In this document: piece after piece, positions 17,242 through 25,045 of the stretch
How the letters are laid out: each line of letters opens with the position of its first letter
Position numbering within the stretch: position 1 is the first letter of the stretch
Assembly (NCBI GenBank): GCA_043739385.1
Contig: JAYUED010000062.1
Span: forward strand, 1 to 49,312
Source of the DNA: Defluviibacillus sp043739385
Lineage (GTDB): Bacteria > Pseudomonadota > Gammaproteobacteria > Burkholderiales > Burkholderiaceae_C
Length of the DNA: 49,312 nt
Reading direction: 5' to 3'
Notes under the pieces: generated by a model
Database searches by the model: none
The model's input: the letters and a program-made list of their open reading frames with translations, nothing else
What the model was told of the DNA's origin: nothing
Made by a program: the position numbers and the translations under genes

Positions 17242-17260
17242 TCCGATGAGACTATTCGGA
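17242..17260. promoter_or_regulatory. Inverted repeat TCCGA-N9-TCGGA in the gentisate promoter region
   Basis: TCCGA (17242-17246) and TCGGA (17256-17260) form a dyad. It lies within the spacer of a weak minus-strand promoter candidate (TTGTCC, 17 nt, AACAAT), 35 nt upstream of the gentisate dioxygenase start. It is suited to the activation site of a LysR regulator. The role is inferred. Confidence 0.4.
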
Positions 17261-17275
17261 CAAGAGGTAAAAACC

Positions 17276-17288
17276 GATACTTGGTATC
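17276..17288. promoter_or_regulatory. Candidate LysR recognition site GATAC-TTG-GTATC
   Basis: A perfect 5-bp inverted repeat with a 3-nt centre, 35 nt upstream of the LysR start and about 70 nt upstream of the gentisate dioxygenase start. Its core fits the dyadic T-N11-A type of LysR site. With the dyad at 17242-17260 it would form the usual recognition plus activation pair. Confidence 0.45.
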
Positions 17289-17323
17289 TTGTTTTTAAAT
17301 AAAATATCTCCCTTTTTATTCCC

Positions 17324-18223
17324 ATGTCTAAACTCGATCTCGATTGGCTCGCCGTCTTTGACGAGGTCTACAAAACGGCTAGCGTCTCCAAAGCTGCTGA
17401 GCGATTGGGTATTGCCCAAGCCGCCGCCAGCACGGCGCTGAACAAACTCCGCACCCACTTCGACGACCGCCTGTTCGCCCGCACAGCGCTGGGGATGCAG
17501 CCCACGCCCTTTGCACAGCAGATCCGCCCGGCACTCGCTGAAATCTTGGCGCAACTCGAAATCGCCCATGGCAGCCGGGCGACGTTTGATGCAGCTAAGG
17601 CGCGGCACACTTTTCGGGTCTGCATGACCGACATCAGCGAAGTGGTGCTTTTACCGCGCCTGCTCAACCACATGCGCCGCGTGGCTCCGGGGGTGCATAT
17701 CGAGACAGAAAACATCTCCACGCAAACCGGGCAGAGGCTGGAGGACGGCGAGGTCGATTTAGCCATTGGCTTTATGCCGCAGCTGGACGCGGGCTTTTAC
17801 CAGCAGGCGTTGTTCGCGCAGAATTTTGTCTGCCTTGTCGCCAAAAACCATCCACGCATCGGGGCCAAGCTCAGCAAAAGAGGTTTTGCGGCCGAGGCAC
17901 ACGCCGTCATCACCTCGTCGGGCACGGGGCACGCTATTGTGGGTAAGACGCTGGCACGGCTAGGGATAGAGCGCGATGTGGTGGTACAGCTGTCGAGCTT
18001 TTTATGCGTTGCGCGCATCGTGGCACAGACAGAGTTGGTGGCGATCGTGCCGCGTATCCTCGGGCAAATTTTGGCAGAGCAAGAGCCAGTGAAGCTGATT
18101 GAGACTCCGTTCACACTGCCGTCGTATTCAGTCAAACAGCATTGGCACGAACGCTTTCACGCAGATGCTGGCAACGCGTGGCTGCGGCGGACGATGGCGG
18201 AGCTGTTCAGTGGGACGATTTGA
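17324..18223 (+). CDS. LysR-family regulator of the gentisate operon
   Basis: A 299-aa protein with an N-terminal winged helix-turn-helix (about 5-64: WLAVFDEVYKTASVSKAAERLG then AAASTALNKLRTHFDDRLF) and a C-terminal effector domain. It belongs to the NodD/NahR/MhbR-like branch. It is divergently transcribed from gentisate dioxygenase across 116 nt that contain two dyads, the standard arrangement for a LysR activator responding to the pathway substrate (3-hydroxybenzoate or gentisate). The effector is inferred. The Shine-Dalgarno sequence is weak, as is common for autoregulated LysR genes. Confidence 0.92.
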   Translation: MSKLDLDWLAVFDEVYKTASVSKAAERLGIAQAAASTALNKLRTHFDDRLFARTALGMQPTPFAQQIRPALAEILAQLEIAHGSRATFDAAKARHTFRVCMTDISEVVLLPRLLNHMRRVAPGVHIETENISTQTGQRLEDGEVDLAIGFMPQLDAGFYQQALFAQNFVCLVAKNHPRIGAKLSKRGFAAEAHAVITSSGTGHAIVGKTLARLGIERDVVVQLSSFLCVARIVAQTELVAIVPRILGQILAEQEPVKLIETPFTLPSYSVKQHWHERFHADAGNAWLRRTMAELFSGTI

Positions 18224-18290
18224 GGGCTCACAATTAGCAGGCTACAAATGTGCACCTTCGCTACAGCCATCCAGGACGCTACCGTTTATT

Positions 18291-18857
18291 ATGGGTGAAA
18301 CTGCCCAACTTTACGCTGTGAATCCCCCTGCTCGCACCTCATCTACGGCCTCAATGGCCACATCGGCGTTAGCGCCCACTTTCACCGCACCAGAGTTCCG
18401 CGCTGCCTTAGGCATGTTTGCCACTGGCGTGACCATCGTCACGGCCCGCAGCCCTGATGGGGTGCTGGTCGGTTTGACGGCAAATTCATTCAACTCGGTG
18501 TCGATGAACCCACCCTTGGTACTCTGGAGCTTGGCTCGCAGCGCGGGCTCTATGCCCACCCTTAGCACCGGCTCGCATTACGCGATCAATATTCTGGCTG
18601 CTGACCAAAAAGCCTTGGCCGAACGCTTTGCCATGAAGGGGGCCGACCGCTGGAGCGGCGTGGAGTTCATCGAGGGTGCAGGGGGAGCCCCTTTGCTGCG
18701 CGGCGCAGCGGCAACATTTGAGTGCTTTAACCGCAGCCGCTATGAAGAGGGCGACCATGTGATTTTTGTCGGCGAGGTAGAGCGCTGTATTCACCGCAAC
18801 GAGGCCTCGCCATTGCTATTCCACGGTGGGAAGTTTTATACCGAACATGCGCTATGA
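18291..18857 (+). CDS. Flavin reductase-like FMN-binding split-barrel protein
   Basis: A 188-aa protein of the flavin reductase (HpaC-like) family that would reduce free FMN or FAD with NAD(P)H. The conserved core starts near residue 32 (FRAALGMFATGVTIVTARSP) and includes GLTANSFNSVSMNPPLVLWSL, HYAINILAADQKALAERFA, and a C-terminal LLFHGGKFYTEHAL. The start at ATG 18291 is preferred over ATG 18354, which would trim the poorly conserved N-terminus. An apparent longer frame from 18099 overlaps the LysR gene and is not likely. Such reductases usually serve two-component monooxygenases. None is present here, since the neighbouring 3-hydroxybenzoate hydroxylase is single-component. Confidence 0.87.
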   Translation: MGETAQLYAVNPPARTSSTASMATSALAPTFTAPEFRAALGMFATGVTIVTARSPDGVLVGLTANSFNSVSMNPPLVLWSLARSAGSMPTLSTGSHYAINILAADQKALAERFAMKGADRWSGVEFIEGAGGAPLLRGAAATFECFNRSRYEEGDHVIFVGEVERCIHRNEASPLLFHGGKFYTEHAL

Positions 18858-18937
18858 CCTTATTTTGGTAAAAATTACCCTTTAGTGCGATAGATATCTA
18901 CATTGTTTGCTATATAAAAAGAAACTGAAGACACGCA

Positions 18938-19840
18938 TTGAATATCCCCTTTAAAACCAAACTTGATGCCACTGCAATTACATTGCTGTTGGCTTGTTGT
19001 CTATTTTGGGGCTTTCAGCAAGTATTAATCAAGGCCACGCTCAGCGAATTGCCCCCGATCTTCCAAGCTGCCTTGCGCTTTGCCGGAGCCACGGTATTAC
19101 TGGCGCTATGGTGCCGCTGGCGCGGCTTGGCACTGTTTGCCCGCAATGGGACGCTGGGTGCAGGCCTACTGGCAGGTGCGCTGTTTGCAAGCGAATTTGC
19201 AGCCCTTTACATTGGCTTGCAATACACAAGCGCCTCGCGGTTGACAGTGTTTTTGTACACCTCGCCGTTTTGGGTTGCGCTGTTGTTGCCGCTGATGGTG
19301 CCTTCGGAAAAACTCCGCCGGTTGCAATGGGTCGGTTTGGCCTGCGCTTTTGCCGCCGTGGCGTTTGCACTGAGCGAAGGATTTACCCACGCTGGCAACC
19401 CCAATGCGCCGCAATGGCTAGGGGATCTGTTGGCACTGGCAGCGGGAATGTTGTGGGGTTTGACCACTGTCGCCATACGCGCAACCCGCTTGACCCGATG
19501 CACACCCGAACAATTGCTGTTTTACCAAGTCGCTTTCAGCGCGCTCGCGCTGCCGCTGCTGTCATTGGCTTTGGGCGAAAAATGGACGTTTCAGATCAGT
19601 GGTTTCGCGGCGATTTCGCTGCTGGTTCAAACCGTGGTCGGTGCGTTTTCCAGTTACTTGACGTGGATGTGGCTGCTGGGACGCTACCCTGCAACCAAAA
19701 TTTCAGTGTTTGTGTTTTTGACACCGCTGTTTGCACTGCTGTTTGGCACCTTGTGGCTGGGGGAGCAGGTAACGCCAGCCTTGCTGGCCGCGATGGGGCT
19801 GGTAGCCGGAGGCATTGTGCTGGTCAACAAGGGAAAATAA
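18938..19840 (+). CDS. EamA/DMT-family transporter
   Basis: A 300-aa inner-membrane protein with ten predicted helices arranged as two EamA repeats (about 12-135 and 155-297), the RhaT/DMT superfamily pattern. The second repeat contains the typical GALFSSYL-like and PLFALLFGTLWLGEQVTPALLAAMGLVAGGI elements (about 262-292). Members export or import amino acids, sugars or other metabolites; the substrate cannot be read. The start is a TTG with a modest GAAG about 8 nt upstream; no ATG lies before the first helix. A longer competing frame on the same strand is explained under rejected items. Confidence 0.88.
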   Translation: MNIPFKTKLDATAITLLLACCLFWGFQQVLIKATLSELPPIFQAALRFAGATVLLALWCRWRGLALFARNGTLGAGLLAGALFASEFAALYIGLQYTSASRLTVFLYTSPFWVALLLPLMVPSEKLRRLQWVGLACAFAAVAFALSEGFTHAGNPNAPQWLGDLLALAAGMLWGLTTVAIRATRLTRCTPEQLLFYQVAFSALALPLLSLALGEKWTFQISGFAAISLLVQTVVGAFSSYLTWMWLLGRYPATKISVFVFLTPLFALLFGTLWLGEQVTPALLAAMGLVAGGIVLVNKGK

Positions 19841-19843
19841 CGC

Positions 19844-19882
19844 ATAAAAAAGGCCGCATATGTCAAAATTTCGTATGCGGCC
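19844..19882 (-). terminator. Rho-independent terminator of the fasciclin gene
   Basis: GGCCGCATA (19852-19860) and TATGCGGCC (19874-19882) form a perfect 9-bp stem with a 13-nt loop. On the minus strand it is followed directly by six or more T residues, so it terminates minus-strand transcription from the fasciclin gene. On the plus strand no T-run follows. Confidence 0.75.
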
Positions 19883-19895
19883 ATAAGCCGGTAAG

Positions 19896-20004
19896 AGAGC
19901 GTTGCGTCCTCGCTGCGCTGCAACCCCTGCAACCGGCCGTCCCGAACCATAAAAGATACCAAGAACCGGAGCCAACCTAAGTTGGCATGCGTTGTAAACG
20001 CTCT
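19896..20004 (-). other. Structured 3' region downstream of the fasciclin gene
   Basis: Between the fasciclin stop and its terminator lie about 135 nt of paired sequence. AGAGCGTT (19896-19903) and AACGCTCT (19997-20004) can close a domain of about 109 nt. Inside, GCCAAC and GTTGGC (19971-19986) form a 6-bp hairpin with a 4-nt loop. It may be a structured 3' UTR or a processed small RNA. No known RNA family is recognised. Confidence 0.3.
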
Positions 20005-20018
20005 GAAGAATTACAGAA

Positions 20019-20573
20019 TTACTTAGGCAACAAGACCTTGTCAACAACGTGAATCACGCCATTCGACTGGTACACGTCCGCGATTGTCACTTTGGCAGTG
20101 CCGCCTTTTTCATCGGTAATCATCACGCCGCCATTCGCCGCTGTGGCGGTCAATGTGCCGCCAGCCACAGTCTTCATGGTGGCTTTGCCGTTACCGTCCA
20201 TCACGGCTTTGGTGATAGCGGCCGAGTCCATCTTGCCGGCTACTACGTGGTAGGTCAAGATGCCAGTCAACATGCCTTTGTTTTCAGGCTTGAGCAGCGT
20301 ATCTACAGTGCCAGCAGGGAGGGCTGCAAAAGCAGCGTTGGTAGGCGCGAAAACCGTGAACGGGCCAGGGCTCTTGAGCGTATCAACCAAGCCTGCAGCC
20401 TTCACCGCAGCGACCAGCGTGGTGTGGTCTTTGGAGTTAACAGCGTTGTCGATGATGTCTTTGCTGGCGTACATCGGTGCGCCGCCGACGGTGACTTGCG
20501 CAAAGGCGGAAGCAGCGCCCATAGCCATCATCACAGCCAGACCCAGAGAAGCTAATTTTTGTTTCGTTTGCAT
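20019..20573 (-). CDS. Secreted fasciclin (FAS1) domain protein
   Basis: A 184-aa protein with a signal peptide (about 1-26, ending SAFAQ) and one FAS1 domain (about 40-183). The domain shows the H1 box GPFTVFAPTNAAFAALPAGT, the central YHVV at about 111-114 and the H2 box NGVIHVVDKVLLP at the C-terminus. FAS1 domains mediate adhesion or cell-surface interactions, and in proteobacteria such small proteins are periplasmic or secreted. The start is ATG 20573 with TGGAAA about 6 nt upstream. It is monocistronic and followed by structured RNA and a strong terminator. Confidence 0.93.
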   Translation of the reverse strand: MQTKQKLASLGLAVMMAMGAASAFAQVTVGGAPMYASKDIIDNAVNSKDHTTLVAAVKAAGLVDTLKSPGPFTVFAPTNAAFAALPAGTVDTLLKPENKGMLTGILTYHVVAGKMDSAAITKAVMDGNGKATMKTVAGGTLTATAANGGVMITDEKGGTAKVTIADVYQSNGVIHVVDKVLLPK

Positions 20574-20722
20574 GATCATTTCCAAAAGATTGAGGGGGTT
20601 TCAAAAGCCGAAATCGGAATGGATTCAAGCGGCTGTAATGAATACGGCACAACACCAACATTGGATTCAACCCCGATGCACTATTTCTCAATCATTCGAA
20701 AACACAGACTCTGGAAGGCGAC

Positions 20723-21511
20723 TTATTGGCCCTGAAAAACAGCTGTCCGCTTAGAGAAAAATGCAGCCAATGCCTCTTTGAAATCAGCAGTTTGCGTGCT
20801 GGCTTTGAAGTTATCGCGTTCAGCGTCAAGCTGCGTGGATAAATCATTGTCAAAGGACTGGCGCATCAGGCGCTTCAAGCGACCATAGGCCAAGGTTGGC
20901 CCTTGCGCCAGCCGCTGCGCCAGCGCTTGGGTTTCTATCTGAAGTTGATCGGCCGGCACGACGCGGTTCACCAGTCCCAGGCGCAGCGCTTCAGTGGCAT
21001 CAAAGGTATCGCACAACAGCGCGATGTGCATGGCTTGGCGCAAGCCCACCAGACGCGGCAGACTCCAAGAGCCCGACACATCGCAACTCGCGGCCACGTT
21101 GGCATAAGCGAGGTTGAAACGGGTGCCTTCGGCAGCAATGGCCAAGTCGCACGCCATCGACAAGCTCAAGCTACCGCCCGCCACCACACCGTGCAAGCTG
21201 GCGATAACAGGCGCATTGAGCGCCGCCAGCAGTAGCACGGCCTCATGCAGCGGGCCAATCAAGGCCTGCGCTGTCGCGGCTGAGTCGTGCTGCAACGCCG
21301 CCAGATCACCACCAACGCCAAAAGCACGGCCTTCGCCGCGCAAGACGACAACGCGCACCAGCGGGTCATACACCAGCGTTTGGCACGCTGCCAAGAAGGC
21401 CTGGGCGGTGGGGATGTCCAGCGCGTTCATGGCGGTGGGGCGGTTGAAGCTCAACGTGACGATGCCGCCTGCGCGAGTGACGGTGACGGGGGTCTCAGGG
21501 TTGGAACTCAT
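20723..21511 (-). CDS. Enoyl-CoA hydratase/isomerase-family protein
   Basis: A 262-aa crotonase-fold protein. The oxyanion-hole strands are present (GRAFGVGGDL near 60-69 and ASLHGVVAGGSLSLSMACD near 104-122). At the catalytic segment, ASCDVSGSWSLPRLVG (about 138-153) has Asp and no Glu. This is closer to PaaG-type isomerases than to classical hydratases with the ExxxG(L/I)xPG(A/G)G pattern. It may therefore isomerise a double bond. It is the last gene of the eight-gene operon starting at livG and overlaps the tetR stop by 4 nt. Its substrate is presumably the CoA ester made by the ligase upstream. Confidence 0.9.
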   Translation of the reverse strand: MSSNPETPVTVTRAGGIVTLSFNRPTAMNALDIPTAQAFLAACQTLVYDPLVRVVVLRGEGRAFGVGGDLAALQHDSAATAQALIGPLHEAVLLLAALNAPVIASLHGVVAGGSLSLSMACDLAIAAEGTRFNLAYANVAASCDVSGSWSLPRLVGLRQAMHIALLCDTFDATEALRLGLVNRVVPADQLQIETQALAQRLAQGPTLAYGRLKRLMRQSFDNDLSTQLDAERDNFKASTQTADFKEALAAFFSKRTAVFQGQ

Positions 21512-22323
21512 GGCAAGCTTTCGGGTTGAATGATTTGGACACGGGTAGTGCGTTGCTCAGATGATTTTGTTTGTTTTTTTGCAAGCGGCCACTTGGGCTT
21601 GGGCAAGCGCTTAGGCAAGGATTTCAACGGGGTTGGCAGTGAAAGCGAAACCGTAGATTTCGGCAGCTCACGGCACAAGCCGTTCATCAACAGCGCAATG
21701 CACTGCTGTGCAATATCCTCCGCACTCAAGGCCCCCCCAGGTCGGTACCAACGCCCGACCCAGCTCAGCGCTCCCGCCAGCGTGAAAGCGGCGATTTTGG
21801 GGTCACAAGGGGCGATCGCACCTTCGTCAATGCCCTGTTGAATCAGATCACGAAATTCTTTGTCAATACCTGCTTTGATGCGCCGCAATTTATGCTGACT
21901 CTCGGGCGGCAGCGGATCCTCACCCACACGGATCACGCACATGCCGAAATCAAGGGTGACGATTTCGGTGTATTTGTGCATGGCAGCTATCAGTTTGTCC
22001 ATGGCGCTGCCACCTGTTGCCCCCACCTCAGTGATAGCGTCTTGCAGCATGGTGAGGCCAATACGCACGCACTCGTACAAGATATCGTCTTTGCTTTTGA
22101 TGTAGTAGTACAGCGTGGGCTTGGTAACGTTCAGCCGCTCAGCGACCTCATGAAGCGTGCTGGCGTGGTAGCCCTTTTCATTGAAAACCTGGGCCGCCAT
22201 GCGCAGCACCGCTTCGCGCTTGGTGCTGCGAACCTTATCCCGCTCTGTACTTGGTGTCCAGGGGGAGACCAGCTTGGGGGCCGGCTTAAGCGCGGGCTTA
22301 AGTACTGGCTTACGGGCAGTCAT
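21508..22323 (-). CDS. TetR-family regulator with basic tails
   Basis: A 271-aa protein with a TetR helix-turn-helix at about 38-80 (REAVLRMAAQVFNEKGYHAS and LNVTKPTLYYYIKSKDDIL) and a C-terminal ligand domain. Its KYTEIVTLDFGMCVIR segment and overall layout resemble FadR/PsrA-like regulators that sense acyl-CoA. It is longer than most TetR proteins because of a Lys-Pro repeat N-terminus (KPVLKPALKPAPK) and a basic Pro/Lys-rich tail of about 50 residues, both low complexity. It sits inside the operon it probably controls, with a TGATG overlap to the ligase gene and a 4-nt overlap with the hydratase gene. Confidence 0.9.
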   Translation of the reverse strand: MTARKPVLKPALKPAPKLVSPWTPSTERDKVRSTKREAVLRMAAQVFNEKGYHASTLHEVAERLNVTKPTLYYYIKSKDDILYECVRIGLTMLQDAITEVGATGGSAMDKLIAAMHKYTEIVTLDFGMCVIRVGEDPLPPESQHKLRRIKAGIDKEFRDLIQQGIDEGAIAPCDPKIAAFTLAGALSWVGRWYRPGGALSAEDIAQQCIALLMNGLCRELPKSTVSLSLPTPLKSLPKRLPKPKWPLAKKQTKSSEQRTTRVQIIQPESLP

Positions 22324-24167
22324 CAGCGGTACAGCGCCTCAATCTCAGCGGCGTAGGTGGTGTACATGCTGGCACGTCGCACCTTCATGGTGGCGGTAAC
22401 TTCACCATCGTCATGGTCGAGCTCTTTGGTCAATAAATGAACGCGCCGGATGCGTGACACCTCGGCCAATCGAGCGTTGCCTTTGTCTACCTCAGCCTGA
22501 ATCAGCTCGCGCACCTGGGGAGTTTCCACCAGCGAGCGGAAATGCGTGAAGTTGACGCTGTGCGACTCAGCCCACTGCGCTACGGCGTCATAGTCAATCT
22601 GGATCAGCGCCCCAACGAATTTACGGGCATCCGCAACAATCACGCACTCTTTGATGAAGAGGCTGCCCTTCATGGTGTTTTCAATTTCTGAGGGAGTGAG
22701 GTTCTTGCCACCAGCAGTAATCATGATGTCTTTCAGACGATCTACGATGCGCAATGACCCATCGGGCTCTGTCGCCACCACGTCCCCGGTGTGCAGCCAA
22801 CCCTCAACAATGCTGATGGCTGTCGCCTCTGGATTTTTGTAATAACCTTTGAAAACCATACCACCGCGAATTTGCAGCTCGCCCTGATTGGACAGTCGGT
22901 GCTCAACCCCCAGTGTAGGTACGCCTACAGTGCCAAAAGCCACTGCATCAAGCCGCTGGCCCAGCACCATACCGCTGGATTCGGTCATGCCATAGACCTC
23001 CACCAAGGGCACACCCAAAGTACGGAAAAACTGTACGATGGTCGGTGAAATAGGCGCAGCACCCGTGAGTGCAATGCGCACTTGGCGCAGGCCAATGAAA
23101 TTGTGCAGTGACCTAAAAATCAAGCTGTAATAAAGCGCGAAGCACAGGTGCTCGCGCCAATTTCGCTGGTGTGCCGCTTTATGCGCAAACGGCGCGCAAG
23201 CCCGCATGCCGGCATCGAACACGCGTTTACGCAGTCCACCGGATTCGTGCATCTTGGTCGAGATGGCCGAATGCAGCTTCTCCCAAATACGCGGCACGCC
23301 CAGGAACATCGTGGGAGCCACTTCGCGCAAGTCTTCCTGCACAGTGCGGATGGACTCGCCAAAGTCTGCGCGCGAGCCCAAGTACAGCGGCACAAACACG
23401 GTCAGCATCTGCTCGGCCACATGGCACAGTGGCAAATACGACAGGTGTGAGGTCTGCGGTGTAAGGCACAAGCGATCTACCACGCCAGGCGCCATGGCCG
23501 CGATATTGGCGTAACTGACCATCGCCCCCTTAGGCTTGCCCGTCGATCCCGAGGTGTAGATGATGAGTGCTGTATCGCTGAGCTGCTGGCGGGCCAGCAC
23601 CGCCTGTATCTGATCTATCGCGGCTCCAGCCCCTTGCGAAGCCTCCGATGCCGCTAGCACTAACGCTACCCCCATAGCCTCCAATGCCTCAAAACCTATG
23701 ACCAACTCGGGCGCACGGGCCTGTGTTTCGGCCAGTCCTTTGCGCTCCATCATCACTATCTTTTTAAGGTGAGGCAGCTGATCTCGGGCATCGAGCACCT
23801 TGTCAGACTGCTCCTGGTCTTCGCAAATCACAATTTCAACATCTGCATGGGCCAGCACATAGGCGATTTCATTGGTGGGGCTGGTGGGATAAACACCGAC
23901 AGTTACACCGCCCACCAACCCAGCACCGAGTTGCGTCAGTATCCATTCCACCCGGTTCTCGGACAACACGCCTACATGCCCGCCGTCTGACAAACCTACA
24001 GCGCGCAAACCCAAGCCAACCTGCTGTGCCCGTACAAAATACGCGAACCAAGTGAGAGGTTTCCAAATACCATGTTCTTTTTGACGAACCGCCACCTGCA
24101 TGGGCCGGTTCTGCGCCTGCGCTTGCAACATTTGCGGCAGAGTCAGGGTGTACGACATCTCGTTCAT
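22323..24167 (-). CDS. Long-chain acyl-CoA synthetase (AMP-binding)
   Basis: A 614-aa ANL-superfamily ligase that activates a carboxylic acid to its CoA thioester through an acyl-AMP. The P-loop-like LIIYTSGSTGKPKGAM lies at about 205-220, VYGMTESSG at about 400, and the TGDV and DRLKDIMITAGGKNLTP segments follow. It resembles the FadD15 group of long-chain ligases. The start is uncertain: ATG 24167 begins just before conserved sequence, while a TTG at 24230 would overlap the livF stop by 4 nt, as other genes in this operon do. With the Liv-type transporter upstream it suggests uptake and activation of an organic acid. Confidence 0.9.
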   Translation of the reverse strand: MNEMSYTLTLPQMLQAQAQNRPMQVAVRQKEHGIWKPLTWFAYFVRAQQVGLGLRAVGLSDGGHVGVLSENRVEWILTQLGAGLVGGVTVGVYPTSPTNEIAYVLAHADVEIVICEDQEQSDKVLDARDQLPHLKKIVMMERKGLAETQARAPELVIGFEALEAMGVALVLAASEASQGAGAAIDQIQAVLARQQLSDTALIIYTSGSTGKPKGAMVSYANIAAMAPGVVDRLCLTPQTSHLSYLPLCHVAEQMLTVFVPLYLGSRADFGESIRTVQEDLREVAPTMFLGVPRIWEKLHSAISTKMHESGGLRKRVFDAGMRACAPFAHKAAHQRNWREHLCFALYYSLIFRSLHNFIGLRQVRIALTGAAPISPTIVQFFRTLGVPLVEVYGMTESSGMVLGQRLDAVAFGTVGVPTLGVEHRLSNQGELQIRGGMVFKGYYKNPEATAISIVEGWLHTGDVVATEPDGSLRIVDRLKDIMITAGGKNLTPSEIENTMKGSLFIKECVIVADARKFVGALIQIDYDAVAQWAESHSVNFTHFRSLVETPQVRELIQAEVDKGNARLAEVSRIRRVHLLTKELDHDDGEVTATMKVRRASMYTTYAAEIEALYR

Positions 24168-24226
24168 AGGCGGAAGCTTTCTGGGGTTACCAGCGGTAAT
24201 GAAGGCTGAGGACTTGAATCTGCTGT

Positions 24227-25045
24227 TCAAGACAACCAGCGTTTGCGGCGCTTGTAGTGCTTAAGGTCTTTGAAGCTCTTGGCACCGCCCTCGCTGCCCA
24301 CGCCCAAGTAGAACTCTCGGACATCTGGGTCGGCAGCGAGCTTTTCAGCTGTGTTGTCGATCACCACTTTGCCCGTTTCCATGATGTAGCCGTAGTGCGC
24401 CACTGCCAGCGCAACAGAGGCGTTTTGCTCCACCAACAACATCGACACGCCCTGTTCAGCGTTGATACGGGCGATGATCTCGAACAGCGTCTCCACCAAC
24501 ACAGGTGACAAGCCCAACGAGGGTTCGTCAAGCAGCATCAACTTGGGCTCAGCCACTAACGCGCGGCCAATCGCCAACATCTGCTGCTCGCCACCCGAGA
24601 GGTAACCCGCCAAACTGCGACGACGCTCGTGCAAGCGCGGGAAGTAGCTGTACACCCGGTCAAAATCAGCCTTGCCTGCTTTTTTGCCAGTCAGGGCGTA
24701 AGTAGCGGCCACCATGTTTTCTTCGATGGTGAGGTCTTCAAATACATGCCGCCCCTCCATCACATGAAAGATACCAGCCCGCACCAGCGCGTGCGGTGCG
24801 CTGCCCTGAATATCCTTGCCATCAAAATGAATATCCCCTTTCGTCATCTCCCCATCCTGCAAGGCGAGCAGACAGGAAATGGCTTTGAGCGTAGTGGACT
24901 TGCCTGCTCCATTGCTGCCAAGCAAAGCGACGATCTGACCACGCGGCACGGTCAACGAAAGACCACGCAACACCTGGATCGCCTTGTTGTAGACGACCTC
25001 AATGTTGTTGACCTGGAGAATCACGTCGGCGCTGTCCATGTTCAC
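24227..25045 (-). CDS. livF: Branched-chain amino acid-type ABC transporter ATPase (LivF-like)
   Basis: A 272-aa cytoplasmic ATPase. Walker A is GSNGAGKST (about 43-51), the signature is LSGGEQQ (about 149-155), Walker B is LMLLDEP (about 169-175), followed by the switch His region LLVEQN. The C-terminus is unusually basic (KRRKRRW). It starts with GTG overlapping the livK stop by 4 nt (GTGA); ATG two codons later is the alternative. It forms a heterodimer with LivG on LivH/LivM. Context suggests the ligand is an organic acid and not an amino acid. Confidence 0.93.
   Translation of the reverse strand: MNMDSADVILQVNNIEVVYNKAIQVLRGLSLTVPRGQIVALLGSNGAGKSTTLKAISCLLALQDGEMTKGDIHFDGKDIQGSAPHALVRAGIFHVMEGRHVFEDLTIEENMVAATYALTGKKAGKADFDRVYSYFPRLHERRRSLAGYLSGGEQQMLAIGRALVAEPKLMLLDEPSLGLSPVLVETLFEIIARINAEQGVSMLLVEQNASVALAVAHYGYIMETGKVVIDNTAEKLAADPDVREFYLGVGSEGGAKSFKDLKHYKRRKRWLS

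Noticed and set aside
18994..19980. A 328-codon open frame on the plus strand, longer than the DMT transporter gene it overlaps.
   Set aside because: Its translation lacks the membrane helices and EamA features seen in the 18938-19840 frame, which gives ten helices and known motifs.
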